Of a DNA stretch of 47,417 nucleotides, positions 25,064-34,361 are shown one piece after another. The stretch lies in NCBI GenBank assembly GCA_036274195.1, contig DASUGD010000037.1, forward strand, positions 1 through 47,417. Direction: 5' to 3'. The notes beneath the pieces were generated by a model. That model saw only the letters and a list, made by a program, of their open reading frames with translations, made no database searches and was not told the DNA's origin. The translations under genes were made by a program, and so were the position numbers. Each line of letters opens with the position of its first letter. The first letter of the stretch is position 1. The DNA is from JAJKIV01 sp036274195 (lineage in GTDB: Bacteria > Gemmatimonadota > Gemmatimonadetes > Gemmatimonadales > Gemmatimonadaceae).

Positions 25064-25107
25064 CCATTCCGAAGCCCAGCGCCGAAGGCGCGGAGGCGAG
25101 GAATGAC
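25064..25107. repeat. dispersed repeat, GCGCCGAAGGCGCGGAGG core
   Basis: A short copy between two convergent genes: CATTCCGAAGCCC, then the shared core GCGCCGAAGGCGCGGAGG and GCGAGGAATGACA. The outer CATTCC/GGAATG ends are inverted and the core holds its own palindrome (GCGCC...GGCGC). It is shared with 4584-4640 and, reversed, 39209-39264. It could act as a terminator for both genes. Confidence 0.8.
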
Positions 25108-25116
25108 ACAGAGAGC

Positions 25117-27795
25117 TCACTCCGACCGCAACGCCATCACCGGATCGACCCGCGCCGCTCTCCGCGCCGGGATGACGCACGCGCCAAGGGCCACGATCGC
25201 GAGCACGGCCGGAACCGACACGAACACGGCCGCGTCCGTCGGCGTCACGCCATAGAGGAAGCCGGCGAGCACGCGACTCGACGCGAGCGCACCGGCGATG
25301 CCTAACGCTACGCCGATCCCGGTCAGCATGCCGCCTTCGCGCAGGACCATCGCCAGGACATCGCGGGCCCGCGCGCCGAGCGCCATGCGCACGCCGATCT
25401 CCCGCGTGCGCCGCGCGACCATGTACGCGACGACGCCGTACACGCCCACCGCGCCCAGCGTGAGCGCCACGACCGCGAACGTGGCCAGCAACAGCATCGT
25501 GAACCGCGCCCGCGCCGCCGAGTTGGACACCAGGTCTTCGAGTGGGCGAACCGCTTTCACGGGAACCGACGGATCGACCGCAGCCACCGCCGCCCGAACC
25601 CGCGACGCAATCGTCGCCACATCGGCGTCGGCGCGCACGACGAGCGTCATCTGGGTCGGGAACCAGAAACCGGCGACGTTCCCCATCGGCAGATAGATGC
25701 TCACCTCGCCCGCGCTGTTCAGACTGTCCCGCTTGACCGTCCCGACCACCCCGACGACCGTCACCCAGGGCTTCACCCAGACCGGCTTGAATCGCTGGCC
25801 GAGGGCGGACGCGTTAGGCCAGATGCGCTTCGCCGTGAGCTCGTCCACGATCGCCACGGCCTGCGACGTCGTGTCACGGTCCGCAGCGCCGAAGCCGCGT
25901 CCGCCCTTGAGCGGGATCCCCATCGTCTTGAAGTAGTCGTCACTCACGACGGTCTGCACGAGCATCGGCACCAGCCCGCCGGGCGCGACGGGATTCGCCT
26001 CGATGTCCGCGGCGAACGAGCTTTGCACGCTGCCCACGCCACCGAATGGCAGCACGCTCGCCACGGCGACCGACCTCGCTCCCGGGATCGCGCGCGCCCG
26101 CTCGAGCACGGCCGCGTAGAACAGTCGCGCGCGAGCCGCGCTGTCCCGCGGGAACGCCGGAATCGGAATGTCCGCGGCAATCACCTGCTCAGGCCGGAAC
26201 CCCAGATCGACCTGGTGAAGGCGCCAGAAGCTCTTGATGAGGAGACCCGCGCCAGCGACGAGGATGACACCCAGCGCGATCTCGCCGATGACGAGCGCTT
26301 CGGAGAGCCGACGACGTGAGAGCGATCCCGCGGCGCTGCGTGTCGCACCAAGAACCGCCTGGAGGGTCGGCCGTGACGCGCGAAGCGCCGGCGCAAGCCC
26401 GAACACCAGGCTCGTCGCGAGGGCCGTAGCCATGGTGAACGCGAGCACACGCAGGTCGATCGCGACCTCCGCGATGCGCGGCATGCCGGCCGGCACGAGC
26501 AGCAGAAGCCCGCGAACCCCCGCCGCCGCGACCGCGAGCGCGAGCGCGCCACCCACGAGACCCAGCATGACGCTCTCGGTGAGGAGCTGCCTAACGATGC
26601 GGCCGCGGCCGGCCCCCAGTGACGCCCGAATCGCGATCTCGCGCTCACGCGCGGCCGCCCGGCCCAGCAGCAGGTTGGCCACGTTGACGCACGCGATAGC
26701 CAAGACGACCGCGACCGCGCCGAACAGCACCAGGAGCATGGGCCCGATGTCTCCCACGACCTTGCGCTCGAGTGGCACGACCGTGACCCCGGTCCCCCAC
26801 GCATCGGGCATCCGCCACGGGAACGAGCTGCGCGCACGGTCGACGAGCATTGCCATCTCCTGCTGCGTCTGCGCGACGCTCACGCCGCGTCGTAACCGCC
26901 CGATGACGTTGAGGTGACTCGTTCCCCAATACCGGCCGATGTTCGCCCGTGACGCGTCGAGCGAGATCGGTACCCAGAAGTCGACCGCTGGCGAGGGGAA
27001 GTGAAAGTCCGGCGGCGCGACGCCGACCACGGTGCGCGCAATGCCGTCGACGACGACGGTCCGACCGATGATGCTCCGGTCGCCGCCGAACCGCTGCTCC
27101 CAGAGCGCGTGCCCGAGCACGGCGATACGGTCGCGCCCCGGCAGGTCTTCTCCGTCGGCGAACGTGCGTCCGACCTCCGCGCGAATCCCGAGCACGTCGA
27201 AAAATCCGCTCGTGACCTCGGACATGACGAGTCGCGCCGGTTCCGACGTACCCGTCATGCTCACGGCCGTACCACCCGAGTAGCCCGCGATGGGTTGGAG
27301 GGTCCGGGTAGCGTCGCGCACCTCGACGAATACGCCCGGCATCATCGCGGCGTCAGGCCACACGCTGACGAGCCGATCCGGGTCGGCGTACGGGAGTGAT
27401 TTGAGCAGCGCGGCATCGACGACCGAGAAGATCGCGGCGTTGGCGCCGATACCGAGCGCCAGCGTCATCGAGGCGATGATGAGGAAAGACGGTCGCCCGA
27501 GGAGGGCACGTGTCGCGAAGCGAACGTCCTGCGTGAGTGCCTCCCACCACTCCGCGACACGTTCGTGCTCCACTCGATGGCGGTCGATGGCCATGATCTC
27601 GTCGTGTGCGGCGCGGAGGTCCCCGAACTCCGCGCGGGCCTGTGCTTCCGCTGCCTGACGAGTCATCCCGCCCGACATCAGGGTCTCGACCCGAGTCTCG
27701 ACGTGGAACCGTAGCTCGTCGGCGACCTCGCGCTCCACGTCACGGACGGCCGCCGGCTGGCGCAGCAGCTTGCGAATCCCGGATCCCAATCTCAT
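25117..27795 (-). CDS. ADOP-type ABC transporter permease
   Basis: An 892-residue permease of the same class as the gene at 7156. The soluble prefix has REVADELRFHVETRVETLMS. TM1 is 'SFLIIASMTLALGIGANAAIFSVVDAALL'. The MacB-like periplasmic domain, central FtsX block ('IACVNVANLLLGRAAAREREIAIRASLGAGRGR'), second periplasmic domain and last block (RTREIGVRMALGARARDVL) follow. It starts 15 bp after the PadR stop, which fixes the start at ATG 27795 in spite of a longer open frame upstream. It has no ATPase partner, so it is an orphan permease. The regulator upstream suggests inducible expression. It carries three exact octamer copies in three different codon readings. Confidence 0.93.
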   Translation of the reverse strand: MRLGSGIRKLLRQPAAVRDVEREVADELRFHVETRVETLMSGGMTRQAAEAQARAEFGDLRAAHDEIMAIDRHRVEHERVAEWWEALTQDVRFATRALLGRPSFLIIASMTLALGIGANAAIFSVVDAALLKSLPYADPDRLVSVWPDAAMMPGVFVEVRDATRTLQPIAGYSGGTAVSMTGTSEPARLVMSEVTSGFFDVLGIRAEVGRTFADGEDLPGRDRIAVLGHALWEQRFGGDRSIIGRTVVVDGIARTVVGVAPPDFHFPSPAVDFWVPISLDASRANIGRYWGTSHLNVIGRLRRGVSVAQTQQEMAMLVDRARSSFPWRMPDAWGTGVTVVPLERKVVGDIGPMLLVLFGAVAVVLAIACVNVANLLLGRAAAREREIAIRASLGAGRGRIVRQLLTESVMLGLVGGALALAVAAAGVRGLLLLVPAGMPRIAEVAIDLRVLAFTMATALATSLVFGLAPALRASRPTLQAVLGATRSAAGSLSRRRLSEALVIGEIALGVILVAGAGLLIKSFWRLHQVDLGFRPEQVIAADIPIPAFPRDSAARARLFYAAVLERARAIPGARSVAVASVLPFGGVGSVQSSFAADIEANPVAPGGLVPMLVQTVVSDDYFKTMGIPLKGGRGFGAADRDTTSQAVAIVDELTAKRIWPNASALGQRFKPVWVKPWVTVVGVVGTVKRDSLNSAGEVSIYLPMGNVAGFWFPTQMTLVVRADADVATIASRVRAAVAAVDPSVPVKAVRPLEDLVSNSAARARFTMLLLATFAVVALTLGAVGVYGVVAYMVARRTREIGVRMALGARARDVLAMVLREGGMLTGIGVALGIAGALASSRVLAGFLYGVTPTDAAVFVSVPAVLAIVALGACVIPARRAARVDPVMALRSE

Positions 27796-27809
27796 CGGTA
27801 GTCCCTGGG

Positions 27810-28148
27810 TTACGATGCGGCGCGCAGCACCTTGAACACGGCTTCGGCGTATTGCGTCCAGCGCGTCGTCTCGGCGCGGAGCTGCGCGCGGCCTCGCGCG
27901 GTGAGCTCGTAGTACTTCGCCTTGCGGTTGTTTTCGGACAGCCCCCATTCGGACTCGACCCAGCCGCGGTCCTCGAGGCGGTGCAGCGCGACGTAGAGCG
28001 CGCGGTCCTCGACGCTCAGCGTCTCGCCCGACGTCTCGCGAATCCAGGTCGCGACGGCGTAGCCGTGTCGCGGCCCGAACACGAGCGCCTTGAGGACGAG
28101 CACGTCGAGTGTGCCCTGAAGGAGTGCGAGGTCGCTGGACGGTGGCAT
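27810..28148 (-). CDS. PadR-family transcriptional regulator
   Basis: A 112-residue PadR winged-helix protein. It has the same plan as 9816-10148: 'DLALLQGTLDVLVLKALVFGPRHGYAVATWI', then EDRALYVALHRLEDRGWVES, the shared 'EWGLSENNRKAKYYELTARG', and an end in EAVFKVLRAA. Start at ATG 28148. Together with the ADOP gene that starts 15 bp on, it forms the second PadR-ADOP cassette in the window. It is divergent from the YIP1-like gene across 185 bp, where its operator is likely to be. Confidence 0.95.
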   Translation of the reverse strand: MPPSSDLALLQGTLDVLVLKALVFGPRHGYAVATWIRETSGETLSVEDRALYVALHRLEDRGWVESEWGLSENNRKAKYYELTARGRAQLRAETTRWTQYAEAVFKVLRAAS

Positions 28149-28333
28149 GGCTCATCCCGGAAATGTTCCGGGGAACAGTGCGCGTGTATCGCCTGGCGGT
28201 CAAGCAGTGAGACACGGGGAGCGCCGCCGGGGTTGGCTCGCGCCTACCCTCGAGGTGGACATGCCCCTGCGCTCACAGTAGCGTGAATCGGATCCAGGAG
28301 TCACTCTCGCCACGCTTACCGAGGGCCACGCCA

Positions 28334-28858
28334 ATGACAGAGTACGCCCGCCGCTCTATCGTTGACCGGATGAGGGGAGCCGCGATGCTCGATGTTGCCA
28401 CGTACGAGGAGGTCGAGCACGACAACGACGCGACCGGTCAGGCAGCGGTGGTGGTGATCATCGTGGCGATCTGCACGGCCCTTGGCGCGATCTGGCGCGG
28501 TGGTCCGTCGATCATTGCCGGGCCGATCAGCGCGATACTCGGTTGGCTACTGTGGTCGGCGGTGACCTACCTGATCGGTGACAAACTGCTTGGCGGCACC
28601 GCGACGTGGGGCGAGCTGCTGCGCACGATCGGGTTTGCGCAGGCGCCGGGGGTGCTCATGATCTTCGGGATCATCCCGATCCTGGGCGGGCTCGTGCGTG
28701 CGGTGGTGGCGATCTGGCTGCTTTTCACCGGGGTCGTCGCGATTCGTCAGGCGCTGGATTTCTCGACGGGGAAGGCGATTCTGACGGCGTTGCTGGGGTG
28801 GATCGTCATGGTTGCGCTGGCGTTTCTGACCGGCGGGGGTGGCTGGTTCAAGATGTGA
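28334..28858 (+). CDS. YIP1-family-like membrane protein
   Basis: A 174-residue integral membrane protein. After a 20-residue polar start (MTEYARRSIVDRMRGAAMLD) it has five hydrophobic segments, including 'AAVVVIIVAICTALGAIW', 'GPISAILGWLLWSAVTYLIGDKLLGG', 'GFAQAPGVLMIFGIIPILGG' and a last helix (LTALLGWIVMVALAFLTGG). The order and the FAQAPGVL stretch match bacterial YIP1-like proteins, whose role is unknown. ATG 28334 is preferred; an upstream GTG at 28283 would add 17 residues. Confidence 0.8.
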   Translation: MTEYARRSIVDRMRGAAMLDVATYEEVEHDNDATGQAAVVVIIVAICTALGAIWRGGPSIIAGPISAILGWLLWSAVTYLIGDKLLGGTATWGELLRTIGFAQAPGVLMIFGIIPILGGLVRAVVAIWLLFTGVVAIRQALDFSTGKAILTALLGWIVMVALAFLTGGGGWFKM

Positions 28859-28944
28859 GTCGTGTCGAGCGTCCGGCGCTTCGCGCGACGGGCTTGGCGA
28901 GACGGCTCATGGCGTCGGATGCCGCGCCCCCGTGCTGATCGCCG

Positions 28945-30258
28945 TTAGGCGCCAGGCCCGAACGGATCCTCCAGCGACGGACTCTGTGGCGTCATGAGCT
29001 CCGCCCCATCCGCCGTAATGACCATATCATCCTCGAGCCGCACCCCGAACTCACCCGGGATGTAGATCCCCGGCTCATCACTGAACGTCATCCCCGCCTC
29101 GAGCTTCTGCGTATTGCCCTTCACGAGATACGGCCACTCGTGGCCGTCCATGCCGATGCCGTGCCCGACGCGGTGCGTGAAATACTTGTACCCCGGGCCA
29201 AAGCCCGCGTCCGCAATGACCTTTCGCGCGGCGGCATCGACCGCCTGACATTCGATGCCCGGGCGCGCGGTCTTCACCGCTGCCGTCTGCGCCTGGTGCT
29301 CGATGTCGAAGACCTTCTTCATCCGGTCCGTCGCCTTGCCTAACACGAACGTCCGGCTGAGGTCCGAGTTGTACCCCTCCACCTGGCAGCCACCGTCGAT
29401 GAGCAGGATCGTGCCCTCGCGGATCACCTGCGGCGTGGCCGACCCGTGCGGCAGCGCGGAGTACTCGCCGACCTGCACGCCGGCGTCACCGCGGTAGCCG
29501 AGCCGCTGGTGCGCGGTCGCGACGAGGTTGGCAAACTGATTCTGCGTCATGCCATCGGAGAGCGACTTCCATGCTGCCTCGTACGCCTTGAGCGTGACCG
29601 CGCTCGCGTGACGCATGAGCGCCAGCTCGGCGTCCGACTTCACGCCTCGGCAGCCGGCGGTAACGGGCGTGCCGCTCGTCAGGCGGAGCGTCGGAAGCGC
29701 CTTCGCCACGTTGTCGGAGAAGACGAAGCGCACCGTCTCCTCCACGCCTAACGTGCCGGTGGCGAGCCCGCGCGACCGGAGGCCGTCGGCGATCAGCGCG
29801 GCCGGGCTCTCGTCTTCCTCCCACGTACGAACCTCGGTGCCCTTGTCGAGCGGCCCGGTGCGCACCTGCTCCATCGCCCGGCCTTCCTCGAACTTCGGGC
29901 AGACGATGAACGGCGTCCCCTTCGTTGGCAGAATGAGCGCGAGCATGCGCTCGCTCAGTCCCCAGCGGACACTCGTGAAGTACTGCATCGACGTGCCGCC
30001 CGTGAGCATGAGGGCGTCGATCTTGTTCTCGCGCATGAGGCGCGTCGCCTTGTCGATCCGCGCGCGCCGCTCCTCCACCGTGATCGGCTTCACCCCCGCG
30101 GTCATCGGCTTGAGTGCCGCGATCGCCGGCGGGAGCGTGCCACCTTGATACGGTTCGTCCATTGACGCGTCGTGCGCGGCGGCGGGGCGAGCCTTCGAAA
30201 GGACGACACCGGCAGCCGCGAGTGTGCTGGTGCCGAGGAACGTGCGGCGGGTTGGCAT
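28945..30258 (-). CDS. Tat-exported M24 (Xaa-Pro-type) metallopeptidase
   Basis: A 437-residue pita-bread-fold peptidase. The N terminus MPTRRTFLGTSTLAAAGVVL is a twin-arginine signal, so it acts outside the cytoplasm. The creatinase-like N domain (about 55-190, 'KIDALMLTGGTSMQYFTSVRWGLSERMLALIL') precedes the catalytic domain. Metal ligands are visible: Asp in ILLIDGGC, Asp in GYNSDLSRTF, His in HRVGHGIGMDGHE, Glu in FSDEPGIY and Glu in VRLEDDMVI. The family cleaves X-Pro bonds or dipeptides. All ligands are intact. The TAA stop is the middle of an octamer (28943-28950). It is divergent from the VPS10-like gene with 239 bp between starts, in which I see nothing specific. Confidence 0.92.
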   Translation of the reverse strand: MPTRRTFLGTSTLAAAGVVLSKARPAAAHDASMDEPYQGGTLPPAIAALKPMTAGVKPITVEERRARIDKATRLMRENKIDALMLTGGTSMQYFTSVRWGLSERMLALILPTKGTPFIVCPKFEEGRAMEQVRTGPLDKGTEVRTWEEDESPAALIADGLRSRGLATGTLGVEETVRFVFSDNVAKALPTLRLTSGTPVTAGCRGVKSDAELALMRHASAVTLKAYEAAWKSLSDGMTQNQFANLVATAHQRLGYRGDAGVQVGEYSALPHGSATPQVIREGTILLIDGGCQVEGYNSDLSRTFVLGKATDRMKKVFDIEHQAQTAAVKTARPGIECQAVDAAARKVIADAGFGPGYKYFTHRVGHGIGMDGHEWPYLVKGNTQKLEAGMTFSDEPGIYIPGEFGVRLEDDMVITADGAELMTPQSPSLEDPFGPGA

Positions 30259-30497
30259 TGTCGGATGCAGGGTACGGGGATTCGGCGCGGGGTGCACGCG
30301 GGACGGCTGGACTCGCCCCCTGCGCATGTTGGCGACGCCCGCCGCTCGGGGCAAGGCCAGGCGCGAACACTGGCGGCCCGGCGGCCTGGCGTGTGGCGCA
30401 CGTGACGCCCATGATGGCGACACGACTCGGGACACCCGGAGTCTCGAGATTCGTGTGCCTCGCCGGCGACAGTTCGCGTACCGAACCATACCTCGTC

Positions 30498-33400
30498 ATG
30501 CGCAATCCGATCCGCCCGTTCTCCGTCACGATCGCGCTGCTCTCCCTCTTCGGTCTCGCCGTACCCGCCGATTCGCAGGGCTACGACCCGTCGCTCTTCC
30601 AGGAGATGCGATGGCGGATGATCGGACCATTCCGCGCGAGCCGGACGAAAGCCGGCACCGGCGTGCCGTCACAGCCCAACGTGTTCTATGTCGGCGTCGT
30701 GAACGGTGGCGTGTGGAAGACCACGGACTACGGCCGCACCTGGGATCCGATCTTCGATGAGCAGGGCACGGGCTCGGTCGGCGCGATCGCCGTCGCACCG
30801 TCGGACCCGAACATCGTCTACGTCGGGAGCGGCGAGGGGCTGCAGCGCCCGGACCTCTCTGTCGGCGATGGCATCTACAAGTCCACCGACGCCGGGAAGA
30901 CCTGGACGCACCTCGGCCTGCGCGACGGACAGCAGATCCCGCAGATCATCATCGACCCGCGCGACCCCAACCGGCTCTTCGTCGCCGTCCTCGGCCACCC
31001 GTACGGGCCTAACGCGGAGCGCGGGATCTTCCGCTCGACCGACGGCGGCAGGACGTTCGAGAAGGTGCTCTACAAGGATGAGAACACCGGCGGCATCGAC
31101 GTCGCGTTCGATCCACAGAATGCGCAAACCATCTATGCCGCCCTGTGGGAGGCTCGTCAGGCACCGTGGGAGAACGGCGCGTTCAGCGGCCCTGGCTCCG
31201 GGCTGTTCAAGTCCACGGACGGCGGCACGACGTGGCGTCAGATCGGCCAGGGATTGCCCACCTTCGACCGCGATGGACTCGGACGGATTGGCATTGGCAT
31301 CGCGCCGAGCCTGCCGAGCCGCGTGTTCGTGACGGTGGATGCCGCGCGGAACGGCGGATTGTATCGCTCGGATGACGCGGGTGAGACGTTCACGAAGGCG
31401 ACGCACGATGCGCGCGTCGTGTCGCGCGCGTCGGACTTCGCGGAAGTGAAGGTGAGCCCGAAGAATCCGGATATCGTCTTCACGGCGAGCATCGTTGCAT
31501 GGAAGTCCACGGACGGCGGCAAGACCTTCTCGGCCCTGCGTGGCGCGCCCGGCGGCGACGACTATCACCGCTTCTGGATCAACCCCGACAACCCGGACAT
31601 CATCCTGCTGATCGCCGACCAGGGTGCGGTGATCAGCGTGAACGGCGGCCAGACGTGGAGCAGCTGGTACAATCAGCCGACAGCGCAGATGTACCACGTC
31701 TCCACGGACAATGCGTTCCCCTACCGCGTCTGCAGCGGCCAGCAGGAGTCCGGCTCCGCGTGCGTGCTGAGCCGGAGCGACAACGGACGCATCACCTTCA
31801 TGGATTGGCATCCGGTGGCGGTGGAGGAGTACGGCTACGTGGCGCCGGACCCGCTCGACCCGGACATCGTCTACGGCGGCAAGGTGACTCGTTATGATCG
31901 CCGCACGGGCCAGGTGCAGAACGTGGCGCCGAAGCTGTCGCGGTCGCCCGACTATCGCGCACTGCGCACGGCGCCTCTGCTCTTCTCCCCGGTGAATCCG
32001 CGAAAGCTCTACTTCGCGACGAACACCGTCTGGCAGACAACGAACGGCGGTCAGAGCTGGCAGGCGATCTCGCCGGACCTCACGCGCACCGACTCGGTCG
32101 TGCCGCCTAACGTCGGCAAGTATTCCGCCGAGCGCCCCGCCACGGCGCGGCATCCGGGCGTGGTGTACACCCTCGCGCCCTCGTATGTGAAGGAGAACAT
32201 CCTCTGGGCGGGCAGCGACGACGGCCTGATCCACGTGACGTTCGATGGCGGCAGGACGTGGAAGGACGTGACGCCTCCGGCGCTCAGGTCACAGCCGTGG
32301 AGCAAGATCTCGATCATGGACGCGTCGCACTTCGATACGCTCACGGCGTACGCGGCGATCAACACGCTGCGTCTCGACGACATGCGGCCGCACGTCTACC
32401 GCACGCGGGATGGCGGAAAGACGTGGGCGGAGATCGTTACCGGCATCGACTCGGGCGCGATCACGAACGTCATCCGCGAGGATCCGAAGACACGCGGGCT
32501 CCTGTACGCCGGGAGCGATCGCCAGGTCTGGGTGTCGTTCGATGATGGCGACCATTGGCAGTCACTACGACTGAACATGCCGGCCACGTCGATCCGCGAT
32601 CTCGTGATAAAGGACGACGACGCGGTGATCGGGACGCATGGGCGATCGTTCTGGATTCTCGATAATGTCACGCCCTTACGGGAACTGGGAACCGGGAACA
32701 GGGAACAGAGGCTCCGTTCGAGCGAAGGCGCATCGCGCCGAGCAACGGTTCCCGGTTCCCAGTTCCCGGTTCCCGGTACCACTCACCTCATTCGCCCGCA
32801 GTTAGCCACCAGAATTCGATACAGCCAGTGGCCCGACACCCCAATCCCTCCGGACGAGCCCGCGGCCGAGAATCCTCCGGACGGCGCGATGATCGACTAC
32901 GTGATCGGCACCGGGGGTGCCGGAGACAAGCCGGTGACGCTCGAGATCCTCGACGGCGCCAGGGTCGTTAGGCGATACGCGAGCACCGACACCGCCATGG
33001 CGCCGGCCGACGTCGGTAACACGCCACGCTACTGGATCCGCCCGACGCAGATACTGTCGGCGGAACCGGGCATGCACCGGTTCGTCTGGGATCTGCGTTA
33101 CCCCGCACCCGGTGTGCTCAACGTGCAGTACCCGATCTCGGCCACACCGCACAACACGCCAAAGGAACCTCACGGACCGTGGGTCGTGCCTGGCACGTAC
33201 ACGGTTCGACTGACGGTCAATGGCCAGACGTACACGCAGCCGCTGACAGTACGCATGGACCCGCGTGTGAAGGCGTCGGCGGCGACGCTCGCACGGCAGT
33301 TCGCCCTCTCGAAGGGCGTCTACGACGACATCAACCGCACGCGTGGTGTGCTCGATGAGCTGAGGGCGCTGCGCGCGAACCTGCACGAGCTTCGACGACG

Positions 33401-33722
33401 CGCGTCTGGCGATCTCATGCCAGCCGTCGATTCGATCGACCGTGCGGCCGGCGCGTTCGAAGGGGGAGGTGGTGGGTTTGGAGGGGGCGGCGGAGGAGAT
33501 CGCGCGGCCGCGGCACCGACTTTGACTGGAACCATCGGTGAGCTCGAGCAGCTGTACGGTGCGCTGCAGGAAGCGGACGTGCAGCCGACCACGCAGCTCG
33601 TGGTGGCGGTGCAGGCGGCACAACGCCAGGTGTCCCCGACGCTCGCGCGCTGGGACACGCTCCGCGCGCGTGCGACCGCCAGGCTCGGCACGCAGATCCG
33701 CCCGCTCGGCCCACCGAAGTGA
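30498..33722 (+). CDS. VPS10/sortilin-like BNR-repeat glycosyl hydrolase-type protein
   Basis: A 1074-residue exported protein starting at ATG 30498 with a signal peptide (VTIALLSLFGLAVPADSQG). Residues 30-720 form a beta-propeller with many BNR/Asp-box motifs: GVWKTTDYGRTWD, GIYKSTDAGKTWT, GIFRSTDGGRTFE, GLFKSTDGGTTWR, AWKSTDGGKTFS and others. This is the VPS10/sortilin-like class often annotated as glycosyl hydrolase; no catalytic residue can be assigned. The C-terminal part has a beta-sandwich segment (PHNTPKEPHGPWVVPGTYTV), helices, and a Gly-rich linker (GGGGGFGGGGGG). Between propeller and sandwich (about residues 728-761) the protein is encoded by a paired heptad array (32679-32778). 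The frame stays open across it. Four octamer copies lie in or just after the gene. Confidence 0.88.
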   Translation: MRNPIRPFSVTIALLSLFGLAVPADSQGYDPSLFQEMRWRMIGPFRASRTKAGTGVPSQPNVFYVGVVNGGVWKTTDYGRTWDPIFDEQGTGSVGAIAVAPSDPNIVYVGSGEGLQRPDLSVGDGIYKSTDAGKTWTHLGLRDGQQIPQIIIDPRDPNRLFVAVLGHPYGPNAERGIFRSTDGGRTFEKVLYKDENTGGIDVAFDPQNAQTIYAALWEARQAPWENGAFSGPGSGLFKSTDGGTTWRQIGQGLPTFDRDGLGRIGIGIAPSLPSRVFVTVDAARNGGLYRSDDAGETFTKATHDARVVSRASDFAEVKVSPKNPDIVFTASIVAWKSTDGGKTFSALRGAPGGDDYHRFWINPDNPDIILLIADQGAVISVNGGQTWSSWYNQPTAQMYHVSTDNAFPYRVCSGQQESGSACVLSRSDNGRITFMDWHPVAVEEYGYVAPDPLDPDIVYGGKVTRYDRRTGQVQNVAPKLSRSPDYRALRTAPLLFSPVNPRKLYFATNTVWQTTNGGQSWQAISPDLTRTDSVVPPNVGKYSAERPATARHPGVVYTLAPSYVKENILWAGSDDGLIHVTFDGGRTWKDVTPPALRSQPWSKISIMDASHFDTLTAYAAINTLRLDDMRPHVYRTRDGGKTWAEIVTGIDSGAITNVIREDPKTRGLLYAGSDRQVWVSFDDGDHWQSLRLNMPATSIRDLVIKDDDAVIGTHGRSFWILDNVTPLRELGTGNREQRLRSSEGASRRATVPGSQFPVPGTTHLIRPQLATRIRYSQWPDTPIPPDEPAAENPPDGAMIDYVIGTGGAGDKPVTLEILDGARVVRRYASTDTAMAPADVGNTPRYWIRPTQILSAEPGMHRFVWDLRYPAPGVLNVQYPISATPHNTPKEPHGPWVVPGTYTVRLTVNGQTYTQPLTVRMDPRVKASAATLARQFALSKGVYDDINRTRGVLDELRALRANLHELRRRASGDLMPAVDSIDRAAGAFEGGGGGFGGGGGGDRAAAAPTLTGTIGELEQLYGALQEADVQPTTQLVVAVQAAQRQVSPTLARWDTLRARATARLGTQIRPLGPPK
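32679..32778. repeat. paired heptanucleotide array inside a coding sequence
   Basis: The left arm 32679-32707 (GGGAACT, GGGAACC, GGGAACA units) and the right arm 32745-32778 (GTTCCCG units) are complementary with a 37-nt loop. They lie within the VPS10-like gene and are read as RELGTGNREQRLR and then TVPGSQFPVPGT. Relatives go from the WILDN propeller strand to the IRPQ region with a shorter linker, so the array looks like an in-frame insertion. Confidence 0.8.
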
Positions 33723-33809
33723 GCCAGGCGTTAGGCATGCGCGGGCGCGCTGACCGCGTCAGATTTGACGCGGCGGTCACTCCAACGATTTCGCCGGGAG
33801 GCGACGACG

Positions 33810-33986
33810 ATGGCACGGAAGCCAATGGCAGCGGCGGTAGTCGGGAGCCTTCTGCTCGTCGTGTGTGACGACGGGTCGGTGTTCGAGCTCGACCCGAACG
33901 GTGCGTGGGTCGAGCGCGCTCCGGTACCCGGCACGGCTGCGGCACATGCGGACGAAATTCGTCGACAGGAACCCCGGTTCGACTGA
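33810..33986 (+). CDS. small protein of unknown function (58 residues)
   Basis: ATG 33810 follows a strong GGGAGG site 8 bp upstream. The product is MARKPMAAAVVGSLLLVVCD followed by DGSVFELDPNGAWVERAPVP, then GTAAAHADEIRRQEPRFD. The 'DGSVFELDP...W...PVPGT' stretch looks like one kelch-type blade. I know similar short proteins from other bacteria as hypotheticals. It may bind partners; nothing more can be said. It is 87 bp after the VPS10-like stop, with an octamer (33729) between. Confidence 0.6.
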   Translation: MARKPMAAAVVGSLLLVVCDDGSVFELDPNGAWVERAPVPGTAAAHADEIRRQEPRFD

Positions 33987-34047
33987 GCGCCCAGCGGCCG
34001 GCCGACATGGCCCCGCGTCGCGTCGGGACGTATAGTCATTCCTACCT

Positions 34048-34314
34048 ATGCCATGCCTGCTCGTCGTTCTCGCGCTCGCCACGCCGCGTCTCGTCATCGC
34101 GGTCCTGTACTTTTTCACCACGTGGTTCAAGGGGCTGTTCGACACGCCGCTCTGGCCCATCCTCGGTTTCATTTTCCTGCCGACGAGCTTTCTCTGGTTC
34201 ACGGCGGTGCAGCACTGGTTCGGCGGGCAGTGGACGCTGTGGCCCATCGTGGGGCTCGTCATCGCGCTCATGATCGACATCTCGCCGGCGGGCGGGCGTC
34301 GAAAGAAGGCGTAA
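34048..34314 (+). CDS. small membrane protein of unknown function (88 residues)
   Basis: The product has a hydrophobic start (MPCLLVVLALATPRLVIAVL), a short polar turn with TTWFKGLFDTPLWPILGFIF, and a second and third hydrophobic stretch (LPTSFLWFTAVQHW, then TLWPIVGLVIALMIDIS), ending in the basic tail GGRRKKA. Two or three membrane passes with a cytoplasmic basic end are likely. Similar short proteins are conserved in many actinobacteria and gemmatimonads, but I know no function. No strong ribosome site is visible before ATG 34048. Confidence 0.6.
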   Translation: MPCLLVVLALATPRLVIAVLYFFTTWFKGLFDTPLWPILGFIFLPTSFLWFTAVQHWFGGQWTLWPIVGLVIALMIDISPAGGRRKKA

Positions 34315-34361
34315 ATCCACCCGCGTGACATGTCACGCAGATTCTCTCGGACGGTACGACT

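Noticed and set aside
30669..32234. Long open frame (over 500 codons) opposite the VPS10-like gene
   Set aside because: The plus-strand frame has repeated Asp-box motifs; the antisense frame is Arg/Val/Asp-rich with no motif, an effect of codon bias.
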